Source: Gammaproteobacteria bacterium | GTDB lineage: Bacteria; Pseudomonadota; Gammaproteobacteria; Ga0077536 | Reading direction: 5' to 3' | Length of the DNA stretch: 10,551 bases | Assembly: GCA_003540955.1 (NCBI GenBank) | Contig: DPMX01000232.1 | Location: 1 to 10,551, forward strand | Shown here: in pieces, positions 1-7,533 of the stretch | Position numbering within the stretch: position 1 is the stretch's first letter | Layout: every line of letters begins with the position of its first letter | The notes under the pieces: model-generated | What the model was told of the DNA's origin: nothing | Database searches by the model: none | What the model saw: only the letters and a program-made list of their open reading frames with translations | Program-made: the position numbers and the translations under genes

Positions 1-2004
1 AATGGGTTGATTGGCGAAGTCCGAGGCGCATTGGATAATACCTACACTGCGGGAGTGATTTGCAGCAAGGTCGCGCGCTACGCGGAACGGATCCATCATC
101 CCGACCGTTTACTACAACCATTGCGTCGCAATGGTCCGAAAGGCAGCGGTAACTTTGTTCCGATCAGTTGGGATGCTGCGCTCGATGAGGTCGCCGAAGC
201 TTTTTTGCAGGCTGAGCAAAAACATGGCTCAGAGACAGTGTGGCCTTATTACTATGCCGGCACCATGGGCTTAGTGATGCGTGACGGCATCAATCGCCTG
301 CGCCACGTAAAAAAATATTCGGGCGAGCATTTCACCATCTGTACTTCGCTAGCCTACACCGGCTATATCGCGGGAACTGGAAGGTTGGCGGGCGTAGATC
401 CGCGTGAAATGACTAAGGCGGATGTGATCGTGATTTGGGGTACAAACGCGGCAAGTACTCAGGTCAACGTTATGACCCACGCTTTGCGTGCACGGAGAGA
501 ACGTGGCGCGAAAATCGTAGTCATTGATACTTATCTCAACGCCACTGCTAAACAAGCGGATCTTTTCGTTTGCGTGCGCCCGGGGACCGATAGCGCGGTC
601 GCGTGCGCCGTTATGCACATTTTGTTCCGCGACGGCTATGCAAATCGCGCGTATCTCGACGAGTTCACTGATGTGCCGGATGAACTTGAAGTGCATTTGC
701 AGACCAAGAACCCTGCGTGGGCGTCGGCGATTTCCGGCGTACCGGAGTCGACGCTCGAGAAGTTCGCTAAATTGATTGGAGAACATCCTCGTAGCTATTT
801 TAGGCTCGGATATGGCTTTACACGGCATCGCAACGGCGCCGTGAATATGCACGCCGCTTCTTGCATTCCAGCTGTCACAGGCGCGTGGGCCCACGAAGGA
901 GGAGGAGCATTCTACAACAACGGGGCAATCTACCACTGGAACCGTGCACTTTTGGACGGACTCGACAAGCAGGACCCCAAGATTCGTTTGCTCGATCAGT
1001 CCCGCATAGGACCGGTGCTTTGTAATGATCCGTTTGATCTTAAGGGCGGACCTCCGATCACCGCCCTGTTAGTCCAGAGTACCAATCCGATGTCCGTAGC
1101 GCCCGATCTTACGCTTGTACAACGGGGTTTTGCACGCGAGGATTTGTTTACCTGCGTGCACGAGCAATTCATGACAGAGACCGCGACGATGGCCGATGTA
1201 GTTTTACCGGCTACTATGTTCATGGAGCATGATGACGTGTACCAAGGCGGGGGACATCAACATATTCTCTACGGGCCGAAGATCGTGGATCCCCCGGACG
1301 AATGTCGGTCAAATCATGAAGTTGTCTGTGAGCTAGCCAGTCGTCTCGGTGCGGTCCATCCTGGATTCGACATGACGGCAAAGGAAATCGTCGATGATCT
1401 ATTGCAAAAATCTGGGTGGGGAGATCTTGAATCGCTCGCGCGTAGTAAATGGATAGACTGCCAACCGCCGTTTGAGGAATCGCATTATCTGAAAGGTTTT
1501 GGCCACTCGAACCAGAGGTTTCACTTCAAACCAGACTGGGCTGGGATCCAGCCAACGGGATTTGTTCCTCAGGAGGTCTTGGCAGAAATGCCGCTGTTCC
1601 CAGATCATTGGGGTTCGGTGGAGGATGCGAATCAAGAAATGCCTTTTCGCCTTGTAACCGCGCCCGCTCGGCACTTTCTGAATTCAAGTTTCAATCAAAC
1701 GCCCACTTCACTCCGTCGTGAGAAGAGACCAAGTGTAATGTTACATCCGGGTGATGCGGCCGCCTTGAACGTGCGCGAAGGGGAATTGGTCACTATTGGC
1801 AATAAACGTGGCGAATTGCAGATCCACGTGACGATAACGGACGGCCATCAACAGGGTGTCGTGATAGTCGAGACGTTGTGGGCTAATCGCTTTTTTGAGG
1901 GTAGTCTCGGAATCAATGTGTTAACCGGCTCTGATCCGGCCGGTCCGGTCGGGGGCGCCGCGTTCCACGATACACGAGTTTGGATACGTCGAAGTTCTGC
2001 CTGA
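1..2004 (+). CDS. Molybdopterin/Fe-S oxidoreductase, 5'-truncated by window edge
   Basis: This is a catalytic subunit of the DMSO reductase superfamily (COG0243), which carries out redox chemistry at a bis-molybdopterin centre. The frame is open to the left edge, so the TTG at base 7 is not a believable start. Counting codons from base 1, Cys21 in a GVICSKV context matches the fourth Fe4S4 cysteine; the first three must lie upstream, so roughly 25-40 residues are missing. Family landmarks follow in order: a PISWDAALDEVA segment, TKADVIVIWGTN (G147-N149), QSTNPM (T361-P363), DVVLPATMFMEHDD (E409), and a C-terminal molydopterin-dinucleotide-binding domain from about codon 548 ending in the typical GGAAFHDTRV. 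No N-terminal Tat signal can be judged. The likely Mo-ligand segment near codons 111-120 (TICTSLAYTG) has no ligand I can assign by eye. The substrate is unknown; formate, aromatic or other oxidations are possible. It may be a separate unit from the genes downstream. Confidence 0.93.
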   Translation, partial: NGLIGEVRGALDNTYTAGVICSKVARYAERIHHPDRLLQPLRRNGPKGSGNFVPISWDAALDEVAEAFLQAEQKHGSETVWPYYYAGTMGLVMRDGINRLRHVKKYSGEHFTICTSLAYTGYIAGTGRLAGVDPREMTKADVIVIWGTNAASTQVNVMTHALRARRERGAKIVVIDTYLNATAKQADLFVCVRPGTDSAVACAVMHILFRDGYANRAYLDEFTDVPDELEVHLQTKNPAWASAISGVPESTLEKFAKLIGEHPRSYFRLGYGFTRHRNGAVNMHAASCIPAVTGAWAHEGGGAFYNNGAIYHWNRALLDGLDKQDPKIRLLDQSRIGPVLCNDPFDLKGGPPITALLVQSTNPMSVAPDLTLVQRGFAREDLFTCVHEQFMTETATMADVVLPATMFMEHDDVYQGGGHQHILYGPKIVDPPDECRSNHEVVCELASRLGAVHPGFDMTAKEIVDDLLQKSGWGDLESLARSKWIDCQPPFEESHYLKGFGHSNQRFHFKPDWAGIQPTGFVPQEVLAEMPLFPDHWGSVEDANQEMPFRLVTAPARHFLNSSFNQTPTSLRREKRPSVMLHPGDAAALNVREGELVTIGNKRGELQIHVTITDGHQQGVVIVETLWANRFFEGSLGINVLTGSDPAGPVGGAAFHDTRVWIRRSSA

Positions 2005-2066
2005 TTGATTTTTCTGCGCCCTATAACGATTTTCCAATAGATTAATGTCGGACATCAGCGCCAATG

Positions 2067-2079
2067 GAAACCTGGTTTC
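2067..2079. repeat. Perfect short dyad, possible operator
   Basis: GAAACC and GGTTTC are exact reverse complements flanking a single T, in the 126-base gap between the molybdoenzyme and the hydrolase. The centre is too tight for a stable RNA hairpin, so a small protein-binding site is more plausible than a terminator. A chance match of this size in 10 kb is quite possible. I see no rho-independent terminator or convincing promoter elsewhere in this gap. Confidence 0.2.
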
Positions 2080-2130
2080 TGAGCTTGGCCTTTTTACTCA
2101 TAGAAGAAATATAGCGAGCGACTGATTAGA

Positions 2131-2967
2131 ATGTATCGGGCTTCTATCGCGCACAAGATCCTGCTGAGCACAGTTTTATACGTAACTGCTTGTACTTCCG
2201 TTTGGGCCGTCGACACTATTCACGATCGGATTGAGAAATTATCATCGCATACCCAGCTGTTGTTGCCCAAGACTGGAAATAAGCACCCATTAGCGGTTCT
2301 GCTACCTGGTTGTCTTAGTTGGCACCCACATCACGACAAGTGGCGAAATGAGTTGCTTGAGCAAGGCTTTGCCGTTTTACATATTGATAGTTTTTCGGCT
2401 CGTGGATATCAGGAACGAGGTGTGCTTGAATCTCAGGTTTGTACCGGTCGTCGCATTCGTGGGGATGAACGAGCTGGCGATCTAATGGCAACTCTAAGCT
2501 CAGTTTGGGACCGCCCCGATATTCATCCTGACAGAACTATCCTGATGGGGTGGTCGCACGGCGGTTGGACAGCAATGGATTTTATGATTTTCGCCGAAAC
2601 CGATTCTCTACCACCTAATCTCTCAGAGCTACCAGTATTAGATGTAGAGAATTTCCGTGCTGCTTTTCTGTTCTATCCCTATTGTGGTTTTGGCTCGAAA
2701 ACGGGCGCGGAGGGGTTCCCCGCGACCGCTAAAACGCTAATTTTTCATGGGACCGCGGACATCATTACGAATCCGACACAGTGTCGTTCAAGAGCAGAAA
2801 CACTGGCATTAGGAGGCGCAGACATCGAATTTATATCACTAAGAGGTGCTAGACATTGGTTTGATAACCACGATGAGCCTCTGACTTTTGATTCCCAAAC
2901 CACTTCGCGCGTCAGGGGTGTGATTTACGATGTACTCCAAGAAATGGGGTTAGTATCTGGCGGGTAG
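2131..2967 (+). CDS. Exported alpha/beta hydrolase, dienelactone hydrolase-like
   Basis: A 278-residue serine hydrolase of the alpha/beta fold. The N-terminus has a basic start, a hydrophobic stretch (about residues 9-20) and either a lipobox (VTAC, Cys21) or a signal-peptidase I site after VWA26, so it should act outside the cytoplasm. Visible motifs are LAVLLPGC, a probable oxyanion-hole strand; the nucleophile elbow GWSHGG with Ser142; HGTADI with the probable acid Asp210; and GARHWF with the probable base His242. This order and spacing fit dienelactone hydrolase-like enzymes, which are usually about 230-290 residues. The start at ATG 2131 has only a weak ribosome site but leaves a complete signal peptide. 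The gene looks more A+T-rich, with more tta/cta/aga codons, than the Rieske gene after it, so it may have a different history. The substrate cannot be read from sequence; an ester or lactone is expected. Confidence 0.85.
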   Translation: MYRASIAHKILLSTVLYVTACTSVWAVDTIHDRIEKLSSHTQLLLPKTGNKHPLAVLLPGCLSWHPHHDKWRNELLEQGFAVLHIDSFSARGYQERGVLESQVCTGRRIRGDERAGDLMATLSSVWDRPDIHPDRTILMGWSHGGWTAMDFMIFAETDSLPPNLSELPVLDVENFRAAFLFYPYCGFGSKTGAEGFPATAKTLIFHGTADIITNPTQCRSRAETLALGGADIEFISLRGARHWFDNHDEPLTFDSQTTSRVRGVIYDVLQEMGLVSGG

Positions 2968-3069
2968 CTCCTTTTTAGAAAATTTTTTCAATGTGATGAA
3001 AACGACGCGGTTGGGTGATTCTCGGATTCCGTTCGACGATCCAGGCGCTTCGGTTAAAATATACTACTC

Positions 3070-3075
3070 GGAGAG
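3070..3075 (+). promoter_or_regulatory. Ribosome binding site deciding the GTG start at 3081
   Basis: GGAGAG lies five bases before GTG 3081. The upstream in-frame GTG at 3015 has no comparable site, and the 22 residues it would add do not resemble the N-terminus of this family, so 3081 is preferred. A -10-like TAAAAT is present at 3055-3060 without a good -35 element, so a promoter here is not established. Confidence 0.6.
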
Positions 3076-3080
3076 ATCTA

Positions 3081-4145
3081 GTGAAAACTTCGGAGCAACT
3101 TTCGACAGTAAACAATCTCAACATTGAGGCTGAGGCCCGAATATACCGTACGCTTCGTCACTTTTGGCATCCGGTAGCCTACGCTCAGGATCTAGTAGGT
3201 GCGCCGATTGGGTTTACGCTCTGCGGCCAAGATATCGTGATTGCTAGAATGGAGGGTGATGTCGTTGCGTTCGACGATCTTTGCGCGCACCGTGGAACCA
3301 AGCTATCACTCGGCCAGATTCTTGACGACTGTCTACTCGAGTGCCCGTACCATGGCTGGCGCTACGACAAGAACGGTAATTGTGCCATCGTCCCGGCACG
3401 GCCGGATCTAGCGGCAGGCATCAAGAAGCGGATCCGTAAGTACCCAACCGAGGAACGGTTCGGGATGATCTGGGTCTCGCTTGTGGATGAGCCGCATTTC
3501 CCGTTGCCAGATTACCCACAGTGGAATGAATCTGAGTATCACCATGTCGCAGTTCCGGCCGTAGACTGGGCCTGCAGCGCCCCTCGCCGAGTCGAGAACT
3601 ACACAGATTACTCGCACTTCCCGATCTTGCATGACAAGACACTAGGTGATCGCAATCTTCCGGAGGTTCCTCCGCATGAGGTTTGGCGGGAGGAGAACCG
3701 TCTGGAGAATCGCCAAGGCGAAGGTTCGTGGATACATGTCCCCGTCGACACTGCGGCGTGGGGCGGGAAAGATCTGCCGACGGAATCTCACATCCGGTTT
3801 TCGGGCGACTGGCGAGTGTTTATGCCTCTCACTTGTGTGTTGAATCTCCTATTCGAGGATGGCAAACGCTATCACTTATTTTTCCACCCGACACCAATCT
3901 CGCCGAAGAAGATTCGTAACTTCACCATAGCCTCACGCGACTTCGGCAACCCGGATGATCGGGACAAGGAGCTCGGTGAATTCGTTACGATGGTGTACGA
4001 GCAGGACCGGCCGGTCGTGGAATCCCAACGCCCGGAAGAATTGCCTGAGAATCTCTCCGAGGAGATGCATATCGGGGGAATCGACACGTTTTCAATTGAC
4101 TACCGGCGATGGTTGCTAGCCCTCGCCGATGAGCTCGAGGAGTAG
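3081..4145 (+). CDS. Rieske non-heme iron oxygenase, VanA-like
   Basis: A 354-residue terminal oxygenase of the vanillate O-demethylase type (COG4638), which uses O2 and electrons from a separate reductase to hydroxylate or O-demethylate a substrate in the cytoplasm. The N-terminal Rieske [2Fe-2S] domain shows Cys68-x-His70, 17 residues, then Cys88-x2-His91 (CPYHGW). The catalytic domain has ENYTDYSHFPILH: Asp176 at the inter-subunit bridging position and iron ligands His179 and His184. The third ligand is probably Asp309 in YEQDRPVVESQRPEELP, a typical VanA-family C-terminal motif. The length is normal for this class, which works without a beta subunit. The GTG start is chosen for its Shine-Dalgarno site. 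It may be the first gene of the operon running to 10319, with a 106-base gap before the ligase. No dedicated reductase is in the window. The substrate is unassigned; vanillate itself should not be assumed. Confidence 0.92.
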   Translation: MKTSEQLSTVNNLNIEAEARIYRTLRHFWHPVAYAQDLVGAPIGFTLCGQDIVIARMEGDVVAFDDLCAHRGTKLSLGQILDDCLLECPYHGWRYDKNGNCAIVPARPDLAAGIKKRIRKYPTEERFGMIWVSLVDEPHFPLPDYPQWNESEYHHVAVPAVDWACSAPRRVENYTDYSHFPILHDKTLGDRNLPEVPPHEVWREENRLENRQGEGSWIHVPVDTAAWGGKDLPTESHIRFSGDWRVFMPLTCVLNLLFEDGKRYHLFFHPTPISPKKIRNFTIASRDFGNPDDRDKELGEFVTMVYEQDRPVVESQRPEELPENLSEEMHIGGIDTFSIDYRRWLLALADELEE

Positions 4146-4251
4146 ATCGTAATAAAATTATGGGACCGCAACTCCAATAAGGGCTGTTGCCTACCGGCCG
4201 TGTTCGTTGAAGGAATGCGGGGACGGATGAATGCGGTGAATTACGCAAATT

Positions 4252-5760
4252 ATGACGAATTCTGTTTTACCAATGACAATTGGGCGTGGGATCCGGACCG
4301 CTGCTTTGCGGAACCCACGAAAGACGGCTATCTATTGCGATGGCGAACGACTTCGGTACTGCGAGTTGAAGCTGCGTATCGAAAAGGTCACGGCCGCGGC
4401 AGCTAATAGCGGGTTTAAGCCGGGCAGTAACGTCACCCTATTGGCGCCGAACTGCCTCGAATATGTCGAAGTCGTGGCGGGTCTCGGGGATGCGGGTGTG
4501 GTCGTGGTTACCGCTAACTCGCACACAAAAGCGGCAGAGCTTCAGGCTCTTCTGATCGACAGTCAATCGCATGCGATATTCGTCCATCCAACATGCGAAG
4601 AAATAGCACGAGCGGCGGGCATCATATCGGACGACCGGGTGTATGTGCTCGGCTCAAGTTATGATAAGTGGCGTGACTCCGCAGTATGTTCAGTCGATAT
4701 TCCGGCGGTTTCCGACGGATCGAGCTTCGCGATTTCTTACACCTCCGGTACGACAGGACAACCGAAGGGCATCATGCTTTCACATCGATCAAGGGCGCTC
4801 AGTTTTCTTGCAGCAGCCGCGGAATATGGTTGCTATGGTGCCGATGACCATTCAATAGCTGTCGCTCCGCTATACCATGGTGGAGGATTTATTTTCGGCG
4901 TAGCGCCTTTATTCACCGGGGGCTGCTGTACCATCCTCTCTAGCTTCGACCCCGAAAGATTGCTACATGAGCTGGAAACATCGAATGCGACAAATATATT
5001 CGTTGTCCCTACTCACGTTAGTGCTCTGTTTGCTCTCCCTTCAGCAAAGCTTAATCGTCGTCGGTTCCCGGCCCTTAAAACGATTATCTCGAACGCAGCG
5101 CCGCTACCTCAGCCAGCGAAAGAAAGGATGGTTACTTACTTTGGTGAAGGTGTTTTATACGAATGCTACGGTTCTACTGAGGCGGGAATCGTATGCAACA
5201 TTCGACCTGCGGATATCCTGCGAAAACCGGACAGCGTAGGCCAACCATTCCCATGCACTGAGATCGCAATTCTGAACGAGGATGGCCAGCAATTATCGGC
5301 AGGGGACAAGGGATACGTTTACTCGCGTTCTCCCTATTTATTCAATGGTTATTGGAATAAGCCGGATGAAACTGCGCAGGCGTGGTGCAATGGGTGGGTG
5401 ACTGCGGGAGATCTCGGATGGCAAGACGAGGATGGATTCCTGTACATAGATGGGCGGGCGAAAGATATGATTATTACGGGAGGCGTTAATGTATACCCCA
5501 AGGAAGTCGAAAACGCATTACTTGCGTTCGGGGGAGTATCGGAGGCCGCCGTTGTGGGCATCCCGGACGAGCACTGGGGCGAACGGGTCGTCGCGTTTTT
5601 AGTGAGCGAGCATCCAGAACTTGACCTCGCCGCACTCGGAGCCCATTGTAAAGCTCTGTTATCGAACTTTAAGATCCCGAAGGAATACCGGATTATCAAA
5701 GAGTTACCGCGGAATCCCACGGGGAAACTACTGCGGCGTGTGTTGCGCGACCAACTGTAG
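4252..5760 (+). CDS. AMP-forming acyl-CoA ligase
   Basis: A 502-residue class I adenylate-forming enzyme (AMP-binding family), which activates a carboxylic acid with ATP and joins it to CoA. The P-loop-like motif YTSGTTGQPKG begins at Tyr163. YGSTEAG begins at Tyr306 (motif A5). WVTAGDLGW contains Asp387, which contacts the ribose of ATP. GRAKDMIITGGVNVYPKEVE is the hinge and A8 region, and PTGKLLR carries the catalytic Lys492. All core motifs look intact and the length is usual. ATG 4252 is the first start after an in-frame TGA at 4237-4239, but its ribosome site (GGTGA 4235-4239) is 12 bases away. ATG 4273 is an alternative and would lose no conserved sequence. Its place between two Rieske oxygenases suggests it activates an aromatic acid or a ring-cleavage product, but motifs alone do not separate aryl from fatty acyl substrates. 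Confidence 0.93.
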   Translation: MTNSVLPMTIGRGIRTAALRNPRKTAIYCDGERLRYCELKLRIEKVTAAAANSGFKPGSNVTLLAPNCLEYVEVVAGLGDAGVVVVTANSHTKAAELQALLIDSQSHAIFVHPTCEEIARAAGIISDDRVYVLGSSYDKWRDSAVCSVDIPAVSDGSSFAISYTSGTTGQPKGIMLSHRSRALSFLAAAAEYGCYGADDHSIAVAPLYHGGGFIFGVAPLFTGGCCTILSSFDPERLLHELETSNATNIFVVPTHVSALFALPSAKLNRRRFPALKTIISNAAPLPQPAKERMVTYFGEGVLYECYGSTEAGIVCNIRPADILRKPDSVGQPFPCTEIAILNEDGQQLSAGDKGYVYSRSPYLFNGYWNKPDETAQAWCNGWVTAGDLGWQDEDGFLYIDGRAKDMIITGGVNVYPKEVENALLAFGGVSEAAVVGIPDEHWGERVVAFLVSEHPELDLAALGAHCKALLSNFKIPKEYRIIKELPRNPTGKLLRRVLRDQL

Positions 5761-5822
5761 TGGGCACGAGGGCGACCCGGGTTCGGACCAGGCGGGTACC
5801 AGCAGATAGTAAAAGATTTCCC

Positions 5823-7133
5823 ATGGGGGTTGACGTAAGAGCATTCCTTCGGCATGTTTTTGCAGTGGCCAGCAATCCTAAACCACTCGAACTGACTCCA
5901 CTGCCCCCCGATCTCGGCTCTCGTTGGCGAGAAAAGTTCGCCCAGATAGGCACTGGACCAGTGGCAATCGAGCCCGCTATCTCCCAGCAATGGTTTGAGT
6001 GGGAGCGAGAGGCAATTTTCAAACGCTGCTGGTTGACGGTCGGCACCGTTGACGAAATACCTAACCCAGGGGATTACCTCGTTCGTGAAATCCACGCCGC
6101 ACGAGCCTCTATTCTCATCGTCCGGGCGCGAGATGGTGAAATCCGTGCGTTCCACAACGTATGTCGGCATCGAGGGAACAAACTGGTCTGGGACTACAAG
6201 GGAAATCAGCGTGCCTGCACTTGGGCTTGTCGTTTTCATGGCTTTGTCTACGACGGTAAAGGAGACTTGGTTTTCGTGCCGGAGGAGGGTAATTTCAAGG
6301 AGCCTTTATGCGGAAAGCTAAACCTCCCACCGGTTTCGCTTGGAGTCTATGAGGGCTTCATTTTTATTAATCTTCAAGCCGAACCGGAAGAGTCGTTAGA
6401 AACTTACTTGGGGCCTATCGCCGCACATTTGAGGGATTACCCGTTCCAAGCATTACCGCAACGCTATCATTACCAATCCTTTCAGCGTTCAAACTGGAAA
6501 CTAGCACTTGATGCGCAATCGGAGGTGTACCACGTTCCGTACCTGCACGGGCAGACATGGCCGAAGTTATTCAATAGACCAGACCGCCCTCATGTTGAAT
6601 CATTTGATATGCGGCTTTATAACCGTCATCGATACGGTAACTGGCCGGGCAACCCGCATTACAAGCCCCAAGACGTTGAGGTTTTTGCTCTAGGTAAATA
6701 CAGCTCGATCACACGGTTAGGGGAGATCAATCAGCCGACCGGACCCGGCATCAACAGCAGTAATGCCCCGGATTGGGGATTCGATATTGTGCATCTTTTT
6801 CCGAACACCAATATCCTCATACTCGGTGGCGTCTGGCATACGCATCAATTCTGGCCGCTCTCAGAAAACCGCCTATTGTGGGAGATTAAGATCCATATGC
6901 CGGAACCTCAAACGGCGGGAGAAAGGTTTTCAGAAGAATACGGGCGCATTCTTTTACGCGATGCGCTACGGGAAGACGGTACGACACACGAACATACCCA
7001 AGAAGCTCTCGAATCGGGAGCCATCGACTCCGTCGTATTACAAGACGAAGAAATGTTTGTACGGCATAACTATTGGGCCGTTGAACAAGAAATTCGGCAC
7101 TGGCGCGACGGAGTCAGGCAAACCATTGAGTAA
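5823..7133 (+). CDS. Rieske aromatic-ring-hydroxylating oxygenase, alpha subunit
   Basis: A 436-residue Rieske oxygenase of the longer, ring-hydroxylating alpha-subunit type. The [2Fe-2S] site is Cys114-x-His116, 19 residues, Cys136-x2-His139 (CRFHGF). The mononuclear iron site is in LDAQSEVYHVPYLH: His237 and His242 as ligands, with Glu234 where naphthalene dioxygenase has the bridging Asp, and Asp230 where it has Asn. The third ligand is probably Asp408 in VVLQDEEMF. ATG 5823 is preferred to an in-frame GTG at 5760 that overlaps the ligase stop, because the extra 21 residues are arginine-rich and unlike the family. Neither start has a strong ribosome site. No SnoaL-like beta subunit, ferredoxin or reductase is in the window, which fits an alpha-only oxygenase served by electron carriers encoded elsewhere. 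The substrate is unknown. The gene after it starts 12 bases downstream. Confidence 0.92.
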   Translation: MGVDVRAFLRHVFAVASNPKPLELTPLPPDLGSRWREKFAQIGTGPVAIEPAISQQWFEWEREAIFKRCWLTVGTVDEIPNPGDYLVREIHAARASILIVRARDGEIRAFHNVCRHRGNKLVWDYKGNQRACTWACRFHGFVYDGKGDLVFVPEEGNFKEPLCGKLNLPPVSLGVYEGFIFINLQAEPEESLETYLGPIAAHLRDYPFQALPQRYHYQSFQRSNWKLALDAQSEVYHVPYLHGQTWPKLFNRPDRPHVESFDMRLYNRHRYGNWPGNPHYKPQDVEVFALGKYSSITRLGEINQPTGPGINSSNAPDWGFDIVHLFPNTNILILGGVWHTHQFWPLSENRLLWEIKIHMPEPQTAGERFSEEYGRILLRDALREDGTTHEHTQEALESGAIDSVVLQDEEMFVRHNYWAVEQEIRHWRDGVRQTIE

Positions 7134-7145
7134 GGGTATGCATTA

Positions 7146-7508
7146 ATGTTACCTGAAGCCTTTGCCGATCTTGAGCCGTTAGCAGAATCCGGATGGTGTC
7201 TGGCGACTGAAGCGGAACGTGTCGCTAAAAGGCACGCGAGTACAGAGCAAGAGTTGCGGCATTTCTACGACCTTGTGGTCCCACGTCTAGAGGCGGTTAT
7301 CGCCTATCTGGATGCTTTCCAGTTAGATAAATTACCAGACGCTGAGAAACACCTTATGTGCTTGCTGCTTAGCATGGCAGAGGTTACCTTCGCTGTTGAA
7401 AAATTCGATGCTGACGAATCAACGTATGAGGGATTGCCTGCTAACCGGTTTGTCCCAGTGCACGATATTCCCGCCGGCGGACTTTATACTCCGTTTGAAT
7501 ATAAATAA
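7146..7508 (+). CDS. Small uncharacterised protein linked to the Rieske oxygenase
   Basis: A 120-residue soluble protein without a signal peptide or membrane segment. It is acidic and looks mostly helical through about residue 85 (runs such as ATEAERVAKRHASTEQELRHFYD and DAEKHLMCLLLSMAEVTF), with a looser proline- and glycine-containing tail. It has no cofactor motif and only two cysteines, far apart, so it is not a ferredoxin. At 120 residues it is also shorter than the roughly 160-180-residue beta subunits of Rieske dioxygenases. AAGGG at 7132-7136 sits nine bases before ATG 7146 and the gene begins 12 bases after the oxygenase stop, so the two are surely co-translated. From memory, similar short proteins occur beside Rieske oxygenases in other bacteria, but I know no name or function. 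A role as accessory or small subunit of the oxygenase is inference. Confidence 0.8.
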   Translation: MLPEAFADLEPLAESGWCLATEAERVAKRHASTEQELRHFYDLVVPRLEAVIAYLDAFQLDKLPDAEKHLMCLLLSMAEVTFAVEKFDADESTYEGLPANRFVPVHDIPAGGLYTPFEYK

Positions 7509-7520
7509 CTCGTAGGACGT

Positions 7521-7524
7521 GGAG
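7521..7524 (+). promoter_or_regulatory. Ribosome binding site favouring GTG 7534
   Basis: GGAG lies nine bases before GTG 7534. The earlier in-frame GTG at 7519 overlaps this site and has AGGA (7514-7517) only one base away, which is too close. The amidohydrolase start is therefore set at 7534. Confidence 0.5.
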
Positions 7525-7533
7525 AATGTTGCC

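Noticed and set aside
349..936. Minus-strand open frame of 195 codons
   Set aside because: It is fully antisense to the molybdopterin oxidoreductase, and its translation is low in plausible structure and has no motif.
4168..4190. Inverted repeat GCAAC...GTTGC with 13-base loop as a terminator after the VanA-like gene
   Set aside because: A five-pair stem with a large loop and no following T run is not a credible terminator.
5349..6239. Minus-strand open frame of 296 codons
   Set aside because: It lies opposite the end of the ligase and the start of the second Rieske gene, both with strong family motifs. Its translation is rich in Ser, Pro and Arg and has no recognisable domain.
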